DNA from: Devriesea agamarum
Lineage (GTDB): Bacteria > Actinomycetota > Actinomycetes > Actinomycetales > Dermabacteraceae
Assembly (NCBI RefSeq): GCF_900070355.1
Contig: NZ_LN849456.1
Span: forward strand, 1-64,000
Direction: 5' to 3'
Length of the DNA: 64,000 bases
Shown here: one piece after another, positions 9,101 through 15,597 of the stretch
Layout: every line of letters starts with the position of its first letter
Numbering within the stretch: position 1 is the first letter of the stretch
Position numbers and translations under genes: made by a program
The notes under the pieces: model-generated
Databases searched by the model: none
What the model was told of the DNA's origin: nothing
What the model saw: the letters and a program-made list of their open reading frames with translations, nothing else

Positions 9101-10639
9101 CGACCGTGGCTTGCGGAACTGGCTGAACACTATGACCTCGCTAAACTGGCCCATACGGGCGGTGATGATGACCTGGTGCTGGGGATCAGCGACGTTCCTG
9201 ACCAGCAGCGGCAACCGATTCTCGGCTATAAGCCGGATCGGGACGGAAACCTGGCTATTTACGGAGCTAGTGGGGCGGGTAAATCCACGACACTGCGCAG
9301 CATTGCGCTTTCTGCCGCGATAGCACTGCGTCAGGGGCCCGTGCAGATCTACGGGCTCGACTTCGCTGGTTCCAGCCTCACCATGCTCGAGGCGCTCCCG
9401 CAGGTTGGCTCGGTGATCTCTGGCGAGGACGAGGAGCGAGTCATTCGCTTACTGAGGAGAATGCATGCTCTGGTCGATGAGCGAACCAAAGAGTTTGCGA
9501 GCGTCCACGCCGGAACCATAGCCGAGTACCGACAGATAACCTCACGGTCTAAAACTCCACGTATGTTCCTTCTCGTGGATGGGATCGGGAATTTCCGCGA
9601 GACCTATGACTGCGGTGAGCTGAGCAACTGGTTTTCGACGTTCATGCACATTGCGGCGAACGGGCGCTCAGTCGGGGTGCATGTGATCGTTACCGCTGAC
9701 CGACCGGCTGCGATGCCCGGTGCGCTGGGAGCATCCATTCAACGGCGGCTCATACACCGGATGGCAGCTGCTGACGACTACCGAAGTTTAGGTGAGCGGA
9801 CAGACCTTCTTGCGATGAGTTCCCCGCCTGGGCGCTGTATCGCAGACGGATATGAGGCGCAGATCGCACTCCTGGGAGGGGGAACGAATCTCTGTGACCA
9901 GGCTCGAGCTATTGACCAATGTGCTGATGCGATGACGCGCGCCGGTGCGGACAGAGCGCCCCCTATCGAGCGCATGCCCGCACGAATTCCGGTCACCTCG
10001 CTATCTCAGAGCGTTTGCGGTCTGCCAACGCTCGGACTGGGTGACGAGACATTGTCGGAAGTGGGTTTTACCCCGCGGGGGTCGTTCATGGTGGCTGGAC
10101 CCGCAGGCAGCGGTCGCAGCCAGGCGATGCTCACGATGGCGGTTGCCCTTCGGCTTCAGCTACCTGCCGTGCGGCTAGTCCATATCTCGCTCAGGATCAC
10201 GCAGCTTAGTAATCATCCGGTCTGGGACCTCGATATCAGCACGCTCGCTGAGGCCCAGACCGTGTTGAGTGACCTTCTGCACCGGCTTGACAGTGGAAGT
10301 GTCCCGGAGGGCTCCTTGGCAGTGTTTATAGAGGAGGTCACCGAGAGCAGCGAAGCCGGTCTCGACAATGCAATGGCGGCACTGGCCCGGCTCGCCCAGC
10401 GAACGGGTCAATTCGTGGTCGGCGAGGGGGAGAGCGCTACGTGGTCGCGCGCCTACACGGTTGCGCAACCGTTTAAAGCGAGCCGCTGTGGTCTTATTCT
10501 GCAGCCGTCCGATATGGATGGCGAGATGCTGTTGGGCACCTCGACCGGACACAGCAGGCGTACAGTTTTCCCGCCCGGGCGAGGATTCCTCATCTCATCC
10601 GGGTCGGCGGTGTCGTTGCAGGTTGCTCTGGCCGAATAA
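6152..10639 (+). CDS. eccC: EccC/EssC-type FHA-FtsK/SpoIIIE ATPase of a type VII secretion-like system
   Basis: Single polypeptide of 1495 residues, like firmicute EssC in length and order. The N-terminal ~90 residues may be a ubiquitin- or FHA-like domain, then a clear FHA-type domain at about 105-195. Two membrane segments lie at about 243-285, followed by three FtsK/SpoIIIE domains. Domain 1 has an intact Walker A (GGTTGSGKS, 713-721) and Walker B ending VVDE (Asp820-Glu821). Domain 2 has a good Walker A (GASGAGKS, 1038-1045) but its Walker B reads LLVDG, with Gly1144 where the catalytic Glu should be. Domain 3 has GPAGSGRS with Arg1322 in place of Lys. So only domain 1 looks fully catalytic, as is usual for EccC/EssC. 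It would power export of the WXG100 proteins encoded downstream. Confidence 0.9.
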   Translation: MRISLTLRRPDGSLTDLEVTADATVTVADLATSLFLADPMRKSARLPDGLTIQVQDAGAHHSMQLRTLNPEDDLMAAQLRSGAVIATTHSGHGMLPGPQKKAETCALLRVIDGPDKGREFYLPAGVSIVGQGSDCDIKLNDPMLAMQHFRVDIAHAIEISDLQSEYGISIGGRATRHATLSPSDIVVVADTSLSVTALKKPIRGTSESLTVEFNRAPRIVPRCPDTSIKAPSPPTRPTPQAFPYLIMIAPLLLGVAMFAVTRSVYSIMFIAMMPLMAVATYVQGKMQAAKIFKEQTRQFREGMQSVRCKLNDAHDIERAVRLAEAPSAADAVDAIYRRGSLLWTHRPEHRAFGTVRLGIGTDSSRVRLELPAEHDTMPQFRDELESLAEEYAVITGVPVIADLRWCGGVGLAGAGEDADGIARGIVSQLIGLHSPAELALAVMASFRTKEQWEWLKWVPHTCSPHSPLAGDHLAQNAGEAASLLAQLEDLIQRRHGEHPATGHVARTADMESGSTPNDSWSSQHASSSACVPVIPAVVLIVDDDAPAQRAHLVWIAEHGPKVGVYVLWRAGGVAALPAACRTYLDIDGSGSATAGHVQGGERFSPVTCDTVDQQVAHGIGRYLAPVTDAGVPVRDESDLPTVLSFLALTDHDLLRNPQTIMKTWARQESSMSPDPRAVSSPSGALGLEALVGHSGLEPLSLDLRRDGPHALVGGTTGSGKSEFLQTWVLAMAAGHSPDRVCFLFVDYKGGAAFADCVNLPHAVGLVTDLSAHLVHRVLDSLRAELRLRERLFHRKKVKDLASLERRGDSECPPSLVIVVDEFATLVHDIPEFIDGVVDIAARGRSLGVHLILATQRPAGVIKENLRANTNLRIALRMADEDDSKDIVGEPIAAHFDPTIPGRAVVKKGPGHLVMFQSGYVGGWTADQPGPAQIQIVEKNFATGPAWQLPKPCESAQNQGPEDVIRIVHALRQAAGIAGVSPPRRPWLAELAEHYDLAKLAHTGGDDDLVLGISDVPDQQRQPILGYKPDRDGNLAIYGASGAGKSTTLRSIALSAAIALRQGPVQIYGLDFAGSSLTMLEALPQVGSVISGEDEERVIRLLRRMHALVDERTKEFASVHAGTIAEYRQITSRSKTPRMFLLVDGIGNFRETYDCGELSNWFSTFMHIAANGRSVGVHVIVTADRPAAMPGALGASIQRRLIHRMAAADDYRSLGERTDLLAMSSPPGRCIADGYEAQIALLGGGTNLCDQARAIDQCADAMTRAGADRAPPIERMPARIPVTSLSQSVCGLPTLGLGDETLSEVGFTPRGSFMVAGPAGSGRSQAMLTMAVALRLQLPAVRLVHISLRITQLSNHPVWDLDISTLAEAQTVLSDLLHRLDSGSVPEGSLAVFIEEVTESSEAGLDNAMAALARLAQRTGQFVVGEGESATWSRAYTVAQPFKASRCGLILQPSDMDGEMLLGTSTGHSRRTVFPPGRGFLISSGSAVSLQVALAE

Positions 10640-10747
10640 AACCATGTGCAGCTGGTGGGGGATGAATGTGCATCCGGTGCGACCACGAGGAGCTACCGGT
10701 GCGAGAAGGCGCACTTTCAGTGCGAAAACAATTCAAGGGAGAAAACA

Positions 10748-11017
10748 GTGCGGGAGAGCAAGGGAATGGACGCGGCTGTCGTGAGGCGGTTGGCGGATCA
10801 ACTCGACCACATGGCTGATGAAGCCCGCCATGTGGAATCACGTCTTATAACCGAGTTTCACGCGATGGAGTGGACAGGGCCGGACGCTGATATTTTTCGC
10901 CGAACCTGGGACACAGATATCGTCACACCGCTGCACCAGATGCTGGGAGAGCTCAAGGAGCTTTCCCACACAGCCCGCCGAAACGCACAGGGGCAGGATC
11001 GCACGTCTGCTCAATGA
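10748..11017 (+). CDS. WXG100-family protein 1 (putative T7SS substrate)
   Basis: An 89-residue helical-hairpin protein. The turn is EWTG (Trp-x-Gly) at about residues 38-41. GTG 10748 was chosen because AAGGGAG lies six bases upstream; a longer reading frame from 10646 has no such signal. The C-terminus (RRNAQGQDRTSAQ) resembles those of the other two WXG100 proteins here and differs from the YxxxD/E signal of mycobacterial ESX substrates. It starts 108 bases after the ATPase gene. It probably forms a dimer and is exported by the system. Confidence 0.85.
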   Translation: MRESKGMDAAVVRRLADQLDHMADEARHVESRLITEFHAMEWTGPDADIFRRTWDTDIVTPLHQMLGELKELSHTARRNAQGQDRTSAQ

Positions 11018-11320
11018 GTTCTCTGTGGGCGGGGAGTTGTGCCCATCGCCAGCCGGGGCATCCCTGCATAGGCTCGAATTGATCGAGGCGCAGCATGGGC
11101 GTCGCCTTGAGACCATCAGCTTGAGGTTGTCAGCGCGAGGCCTTGAACTCGGGTGTATCACTGCGTGCGACGCTGAAATGAGGTAACTCGACGGTGACCT
11201 GAGCTGGCGGTGGCCCGAGCGGGCTATGACCCGAGCGGGCTATGACTCGAGCGGGCTGTGACCCGAATGAGCGTGTGGCCTGAACATGTGAATGTGACGA
11301 CGATAGAAAGGGGGAATGCA
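11018..11320. other. Gene-free leader between WXG100 genes 1 and 2
   Basis: This 303-bp stretch holds no convincing reading frame. Its last third contains the 16-bp tandem repeat described separately, and it ends in the ribosome-binding site AAAGGGGGA at 11307-11315. No clear promoter or terminator was recognised. Confidence 0.6.
11211..11274 (+). repeat. 16-bp tandem repeat upstream of the second WXG100 gene
   Basis: About four units of the form TRTGACCCGAGCGGGC: a partial first unit (TGGCCCGAGCGGGC), then copies beginning TATGACCC, TATGACTC and TGTGACCC. Each of the first three contains the inner palindrome-like GAGCGGGCT. The last unit is decayed (CCGAATGAGC). The array ends about 45 bp before the GTG start of the second WXG100 gene. 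Confidence 0.8.
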
Positions 11321-11590
11321 GTGGCGACGAAAAAAGGGATGGTCCCCGCCGAGGTAAGAAACATGGGGGCTCAAATTAAAGAGGCGGGTGATCGGGTGAA
11401 AGTACTGGTCGAACAGGCGAAGCACGCTGTCGAAGGGGTCGACTGGACGGGAGCAGATCGCGATCAGTTCATGAAGCATTTTGATGGCGACATCGCGCAC
11501 AAGGCTGCGGTGATACAAACCAAGTGTCACGAATTTCAAGAACGCGCGGACCGCAATGCCTCTGCTCAAGAGGCCACCTCATCCCATTGA
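11321..11590 (+). CDS. WXG100-family protein 2 (putative T7SS substrate)
   Basis: An 89-residue protein with the WXG turn as DWTG at about residues 42-45, flanked by amphipathic helices (AQIKEAGDRVKVLVEQ and IQTKCHEFQERAD). GTG 11321 has AAAGGGGGA five bases upstream. The ATG at 11316 is out of frame. The C-terminus, RNASAQEATSSH, matches the tails of its two neighbours. It contains one cysteine (in KCHEF), unusual for this family. Likely exported as a homodimer or with one of the adjacent paralogues. Confidence 0.85.
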   Translation: MATKKGMVPAEVRNMGAQIKEAGDRVKVLVEQAKHAVEGVDWTGADRDQFMKHFDGDIAHKAAVIQTKCHEFQERADRNASAQEATSSH

Positions 11591-11680
11591 TGGCTGGCAT
11601 CGGGGCACACGGCATGTGAACGCACCTGAATCTGCAACCTTCAGGGTGCAGCTGATAACCCAAAAAGGGGGAGTGACGAT

Positions 11681-11950
11681 ATGGCTTTTCAAGGTATGAG
11701 TCCGGAGCAAGGCCGAGAAGCCGCTGGGAAACTCAAGCACATCGGGCAGCAGGTTGCTGAATCATTCGATCACCTCAGCGGCGTTGTGAACTCGGTGAAC
11801 TGGCTCGGTCCTGATGCCGAAGCCTTCAAACAAGACTGGCTCCACGTGAAAGGATCTTCTGTTCACGAGCTGGCAGAGGCACTAAAACAACGCGGAGAGA
11901 ATCTTGCGGCGCAGGCTGACGATCAGGACGCCACCTCGAATCAGCGCTGA
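11681..11950 (+). CDS. WXG100-family protein 3 (putative T7SS substrate)
   Basis: Again 89 residues. The turn is NWLG at about residues 40-43, and the rest is helical. ATG 11681 is preceded by AAAAAGGGGGAG, the same strong ribosome-binding block as the ATPase. The tail AAQADDQDATSNQR aligns with the other two as [NQ]A-x-x-Q-[DE]-[AR]-T-S. A weak hairpin (arms 11622-11630 and 11640-11649) sits in the 90-bp gap before it. Three equal-length paralogues in a row suggest duplication followed by divergence. Confidence 0.87.
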   Translation: MAFQGMSPEQGREAAGKLKHIGQQVAESFDHLSGVVNSVNWLGPDAEAFKQDWLHVKGSSVHELAEALKQRGENLAAQADDQDATSNQR

Positions 11951-12120
11951 ATGCGGGCAGGTCGCCAGGTATCCGATACTCGCGCTCAAATGCGCGAAGT
12001 CGGTTCCTGCCAGGGGAATCACAGAGTGGTTCCCCTGGCCCATTGCTTGCGCACCCTTCTAGGATGGGCGAGTATGCATGGGGTGCGAACGCACCCGTCC
12101 GCGAGATACCGGGAGGCATT

Positions 12121-13008
12121 GTGAACGGGCAGAGCTTAATGAATACGGTTCGCACCGCGGCGCTGTTCGGGGTCCTCTGGGGTGTCCTGCTTGCAGTGGG
12201 GTGGTTTGTAGGAAACGGGCGGTGGATCTGGCTCTTCGCCCTGGTCGGGTTGATTGGGACCGCGATCTCGTTTTGGAACAGCGACAAAATCGCGCTGCGA
12301 TCGATGCGTGCCTATCCGGTGAGCCCGGAACAAGCGCCTCGTATGTACGCCATCGTCTCTGAGCTTTCCGCCAAGGCAAATGCGCCCATGCCAAGGCTCT
12401 ATGTCTCCCCCACCCAGGCTCCCAATGCCTTCGCTACAGGGCGCAGCCCTCGCCATGCGGCGGTGTGCTGCACCGAAGGAATCCTGAGCCTGCTCGACGA
12501 CCGCGAACTGCGCGGGGTGCTCGGACATGAACTCATGCACGTGTACAACCGCGACATCTTGACCTCATCGGTGGCGGCAGCTATCGGTGGCATCATCACC
12601 TCCATCGCCCAGATGCTGATGTTCTTCGGTGGCGGTGGCAACGACCGTGAACGCAACGGCGGAGGTTTCGGCATGCTCGGTGCCCTAGCCGCGATGATTC
12701 TCGCTCCCTTGGCGGCGACGCTGATCCAACTCGCGATTTCTCGCACCAGGGAATATTCGGCGGACTCTGACGGTGCGACGCTCACCGAAGACCCGCTGGC
12801 TCTCGCCTCAGCACTGCGTAAGTTGCAAAGCGGAACCGCTCAGGCCCCGTTAAAGCCCGAACCCGACTTGATGAACTCCTCGCATTTAATGATTGCGAAC
12901 CCATTCAAAGCGGGGGAGGGGCTGGCGGGAATGTTCGCCACGCATCCGCCGATGGAGCAGCGCATCGCGCGGCTTGAGCGAATGGCTGAGGATCGCTATC
13001 GCAACTAA
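12121..13008 (+). CDS. htpX: HtpX-like M48 zinc metalloprotease
   Basis: Membrane protease of 295 residues for quality control of membrane proteins. Two N-terminal membrane segments (about 10-55) are followed by a catalytic domain with HELMH (His136, Glu137, His140) and two further hydrophobic segments. A conserved EYSADSDGA supplies the third zinc ligand, and the end (ATHPPMEQRIARLE) is typical of HtpX. GTG 12121 was chosen for the GGGAGG four bases upstream; upstream in-frame codons lack a signal. It lies 170 bp after the WXG100 genes on the same strand, but htpX is common in actinobacteria, so a link to secretion is only possible. Confidence 0.92.
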   Translation: MNGQSLMNTVRTAALFGVLWGVLLAVGWFVGNGRWIWLFALVGLIGTAISFWNSDKIALRSMRAYPVSPEQAPRMYAIVSELSAKANAPMPRLYVSPTQAPNAFATGRSPRHAAVCCTEGILSLLDDRELRGVLGHELMHVYNRDILTSSVAAAIGGIITSIAQMLMFFGGGGNDRERNGGGFGMLGALAAMILAPLAATLIQLAISRTREYSADSDGATLTEDPLALASALRKLQSGTAQAPLKPEPDLMNSSHLMIANPFKAGEGLAGMFATHPPMEQRIARLERMAEDRYRN

Positions 13009-13040
13009 GCGATGTGCGCCTTCCGACCTCGACTAAGCAA

Positions 13041-13119
13041 TGTGCGACGTAGAGTCGAAAATAGGCGGTGTGCGACTAGACCACCCATCAACGGCTACGT
13101 CCTACGTCGCACACCGCCT
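13041..13119. terminator. Inverted-repeat hairpin between convergent htpX and yajQ
   Basis: Perfect 14-bp arms AGGCGGTGTGCGAC (13063-13076) and its complement (13106-13119) enclose a 29-nt loop. A second upstream copy, TGTGCGACGTAG (13041-13052), can pair instead with 13102-13113, so two exclusive folds are possible. There is no clear U-tract. Its place between convergent genes suggests a bidirectional terminator. A near-duplicate of the htpX stop region (ACTAAGCGATGTGCG at 13004, ACTAAGCAATGTGCG at 13032) lies beside it. Confidence 0.6.
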
Positions 13120-13161
13120 GATCGCTGCGTATTAGGTGTGAGTTAGGCGTGAGGAAGCGTC

Positions 13162-13653
13162 TTAGCGGTAGTTGACAAACTGCAGGGCGACGTCCAGATC
13201 CTTGCCTTTGAGTAGCGAGATCACGGCTTGGAGGTCGTCGCGGCTCTTAGACGACACCCGCAGCTCATCGCCTTGGATCTGGGCCTTAACTCCTTTGGGG
13301 CCCTCGTCTCGAATGATCTTAGAAATCTTCTTGGCCTGATCGGAGGCAATTCCCTCTTTCAGCGAGCCCTCGAGCTTAACGAGCTTGCCGGATTGCCGAG
13401 GCTCACCAAACTCCACCGCTTTCAAAGAGACACCTCGACGCAACAGCTTCGTTTGCAATACGTCAAGAACAGCGCGCACTCGATCCTCGGAGTTCGCTGC
13501 CATCACCACGGAATCCCCGGACAGCTCAACGGATGCATTGACACCTCGGAAGTCGTAGCGTTGAGCAACTTCTTTGGATGCCTGAATAACTGCGTTGTTG
13601 ACCTCTTGGCGGTCGAGCTTACTGACAATGTCAAACGACGAATCCGCTGCCAT
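13162..13653 (-). CDS. yajQ: YajQ-family (DUF520) nucleotide-binding protein
   Basis: Protein of 163 residues, the usual family length. It begins [19 protein letters not shown] and includes [13 protein letters not shown] and a C-terminal LQFVNYR, all hallmarks of the YajQ/DUF520 family. Members have two ferredoxin-like folds and bind RNA or cyclic di-GMP in other bacteria; the role here is not known. It is transcribed towards htpX, with a hairpin between them. The tRNA-Tyr gene starts about 160 bp upstream on the opposite strand. Confidence 0.93.
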   Translation of the reverse strand: MAADSSFDIVSKLDRQEVNNAVIQASKEVAQRYDFRGVNASVELSGDSVVMAANSEDRVRAVLDVLQTKLLRRGVSLKAVEFGEPRQSGKLVKLEGSLKEGIASDQAKKISKIIRDEGPKGVKAQIQGDELRVSSKSRDDLQAVISLLKGKDLDVALQFVNYR

Positions 13654-13809
13654 GGCGTCCTCCTAGTCGTGGGGTCGTAATGGCACCACTGTAACCAGTC
13701 CCAGGGGGCTGTGAGCGGGATCATGCAGGTAGATGCCGCTGTGGATTCGCGTGATCGCTGCAGGGCCGCTACGATAAGACGGTCGGTTCGCCTGGCGGAC
13801 CGCAGACCC

Positions 13810-13894
13810 GGCAGGTTACCCGAGTGGCCAAAGGGGGCTGACTGTAAATCAGCTGGCATTGCCTACGGGGGTTCGAATCCCTCACCTGCCACCA
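13810..13894 (+). tRNA. tRNA-Tyr (anticodon GTA)
   Basis: A class II tRNA with a long variable arm. The acceptor arms GGCAGGT (13810-13816) and ACCTGCC (13884-13890) pair fully, followed by discriminator A and an encoded CCA. The anticodon GTA is at 13844-13846 in the loop of GCTGA/TCAGC. The T-loop GTTCGAATC is standard. Confidence 0.95.
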
Positions 13895-13978
13895 GGAATC
13901 ACGCTATGTGATTCCGTGCACGGATAGCGAAGCAGAGTTTGCTCCGAAGAGACAGACTGTGTAAAGTTTTCCGAGCTT

Positions 13979-14051
13979 GCCCTGATAGCTCAGTCGGCAG
14001 AGCATCTCCATGGTAAGGAGAAGGTCAAGGGTTCGATTCCCTTTCAGGGCT
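13979..14051 (+). tRNA. tRNA-Thr (anticodon GGT)
   Basis: Acceptor arms GCCCTGA (13979-13985) and TCAGGGC (14044-14050) pair, with discriminator T at 14051 and no encoded CCA. The anticodon loop is ATGGTAA, reading GGT. The T-loop GGTTCGATTCC is standard. It is followed by tRNA-Met and rpmG, an order conserved in actinobacteria. Confidence 0.95.
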
Positions 14052-14108
14052 CGTATCGCAGCGGACGGCCCGGTTCTCTTCGTGAGGCCGGGCCGCCGTG
14101 ACGATCAC

Positions 14109-14185
14109 GCCGGGGTAGCTCAGACGGTCAGAGCGCACGACTCATAATCGTGAGGTCGCGGGTTCGATCCCCGCCCTCGGTACCA
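14109..14185 (+). tRNA. tRNA-Met, elongator type (anticodon CAT)
   Basis: Acceptor arms GCCGGGG (14109-14115) and CCTCGGT (14175-14181) pair with two G:U pairs, followed by A and an encoded CCA. The anticodon loop is CTCATAA. The first pair is G:U, not the C:A mismatch of an initiator, and the anticodon stem lacks the initiator's three G:C pairs. Context next to tRNA-Thr and rpmG also fits the elongator. A tRNA-Ile with a modified CAT anticodon is less likely. Confidence 0.9.
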
Positions 14186-14291
14186 CCCCCTCTCGCGGAA
14201 ACGCGTGAGAGGTGTGCACGTGTCACCTTTGGGTGGCATGCCCCATCGCGCGACCACCGGGCGCGCACGAGACCGGAAGAAGGCGACTCCC

Positions 14292-14462
14292 ATGGCGAGC
14301 AAGAGCTCCGACGTGCGGCCCAAGATCACCATGGCCTGCGTCGACTGCAAGGACCGTAACTACATCACAAAGAAGAACCGTCGCAATACCCCTGACCGGC
14401 TGGAGCTGTCGAAGTTCTGCCCGCGCTGTGGAAAGCAGACGGTTCACCGCGAGACCCGCTGA
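14292..14462 (+). CDS. rpmG: 50S ribosomal protein L33 (zinc-binding form)
   Basis: A 56-residue protein, [19 protein letters not shown] and so on. It has both CxxC pairs (CVDC and CPRC), so it is the zinc-binding C+ form. ATG 14292 was chosen; GAAGAAGG lies about 10 bases upstream, and longer in-frame extensions do not resemble L33. It follows tRNA-Thr and tRNA-Met, as in many actinobacteria, and a strong hairpin terminator follows. Confidence 0.95.
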   Translation: MASKSSDVRPKITMACVDCKDRNYITKKNRRNTPDRLELSKFCPRCGKQTVHRETR

Positions 14463-14499
14463 GTTAGACCTCAACCCGTCGATATGACGACGGTTTTCT

Positions 14500-14537
14500 C
14501 GAAAGCCACCCAGGATATTCTGCCTGGGTGGCTTTCG
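14500..14537. terminator. Hairpin after rpmG
   Basis: A perfect 15-bp stem (CGAAAGCCACCCAGG at 14500-14514 with its complement at 14523-14537) and an 8-nt loop, 38 bp after the rpmG stop. There is no long T-run, as is common in high-GC actinobacteria. Confidence 0.8.
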
Positions 14538-14629
14538 TGCGATGAGCCAGTGTCTGATGACGATGCGGTAACCGATGTGGTCGGTATCGCCGTGAAAGCG
14601 CCAACCGTTTTCTGCCGTAGGAGTGTGAA

Positions 14630-15127
14630 TTGTCGATGTCGAGTGTGAACCCTGAGTTCGCGGGGAAAACATATCCCCCCGGGCCGGTGCATGTCGTTAG
14701 CGCAACAAAAATTGCCGAGTTTGCGCGGGCCACGGGCGCGAGTAGCTCCATCCATACTGATCCGAAAGCGGCAGCCCGCGCCGGATACCGAAACGTTGTG
14801 GCACCACCCACGTTCTTAGTCTCTCTCGCGCAGGCCACAGAAGCTCAGTACATCGAAGACCCGCAGGCTGGTATTGATTTTTCCCGTGTGGTGCACGGCG
14901 AAGAAGCATTTGTGCTCCATCGGGCGGTCATGGCCAACGACCGGCTCGTCCCGACACTCACCGTGGAACGTATTCGTGAAGCCGGTGGTCACGCCATGAT
15001 TACGACTCGGGTGGATGTTCGTACGGAAGCGGGTGAGGATGTGGCCACCGTGCGGTCGGGCATCGTTGTCCGGGGCGAAGAATCACCGGAACGAACCACC
15101 TCGGAACGTACGGAGGATGCACAGTGA
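14630..15127 (+). CDS. MaoC-like dehydratase, HadA-type N-terminal hot-dog subunit
   Basis: Protein of 165 residues that resembles the FAS1-type dehydratase N-domain seen in HadA: GKTYPPGPVHVVSATKIAEFARATG, then PPTFLVSLAQAT and VHGEEAFVLHRAV. In mycobacteria HadA pairs with HadB to dehydrate 3-hydroxyacyl-ACP in fatty acid elongation. The gene overlaps hadB by four bases (GTGA), so they are co-translated. The start is TTG 14630 with TAGGAG six bases upstream; ATG 14636 is the alternative. Order rpmG-hadA-hadB is that of mycobacteria, but here murB follows instead of hadC. A fatty-acid role in this organism is inferred. Confidence 0.82.
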   Translation: MSMSSVNPEFAGKTYPPGPVHVVSATKIAEFARATGASSSIHTDPKAAARAGYRNVVAPPTFLVSLAQATEAQYIEDPQAGIDFSRVVHGEEAFVLHRAVMANDRLVPTLTVERIREAGGHAMITTRVDVRTEAGEDVATVRSGIVVRGEESPERTTSERTEDAQ

Positions 15128-15597
15128 GTACCAACCATGATAAATCCGTCGTCGTTTTAGAAGACCTCGAGGTGGGCGCCGAAATTGGTCGGTGCCAGCA
15201 ACATATTAGCCGGGCAGATCTGGTCCGGTATGCCGGGGCGTCGGGTGACTTTAACCCAATTCATTACAACGATGCGTTTGCTCAGGACGTTGGCCTGCCC
15301 GGAGTTATCGCCCACGGCATGCTGACCATGGGGCGGGCGATTACCCTGGTGCTCGATTGGATTGGAGACCCGGGCGCAATCTGCGAATACGGGGTGCGCT
15401 TTACCCGTCCGGTCCCCGTGCCTGCTCTCGGGGAAGCTGTTCTCGACGTGGTGGCGACCATTGGGGCTATCGATCTCGATGCATCCACGGCCCGAGTCGA
15501 TCTCACGGTTTCGTTAGATGAACGCACCGTCTTAGGGCGGGCACGCACCGTTGTGGCGGTACCTCGCCGTGAACAGACCACGGGGTTGCCGACCTGA
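15124..15597 (+). CDS. MaoC-family (R)-hydratase/dehydratase, HadB-type subunit
   Basis: Protein of 157 residues with the catalytic hot-dog motif GASGDFNPIHYND, which places the Asp and His of (R)-specific hydratases near residue 45, followed by PGVIAHGMLTMG. This is the active partner of the HadA-like protein encoded just upstream. The GTG start overlaps the hadA stop, and its own stop overlaps the murB start (TGATG), so hadA-hadB-murB form one translational unit. It would remove water from, or add it to, 3-hydroxyacyl thioesters. Confidence 0.88.
   Translation: MSTNHDKSVVVLEDLEVGAEIGRCQQHISRADLVRYAGASGDFNPIHYNDAFAQDVGLPGVIAHGMLTMGRAITLVLDWIGDPGAICEYGVRFTRPVPVPALGEAVLDVVATIGAIDLDASTARVDLTVSLDERTVLGRARTVVAVPRREQTTGLPT

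Noticed and set aside
13041-13119. Hairpin considered as a riboswitch
   Set aside because: It lies downstream of both convergent genes and no aptamer-like conserved sequence is seen.
14109-14185. tRNA-Met considered as initiator tRNA
   Set aside because: It has a first G:U pair and an anticodon stem without three G:C pairs, so it fits the elongator.
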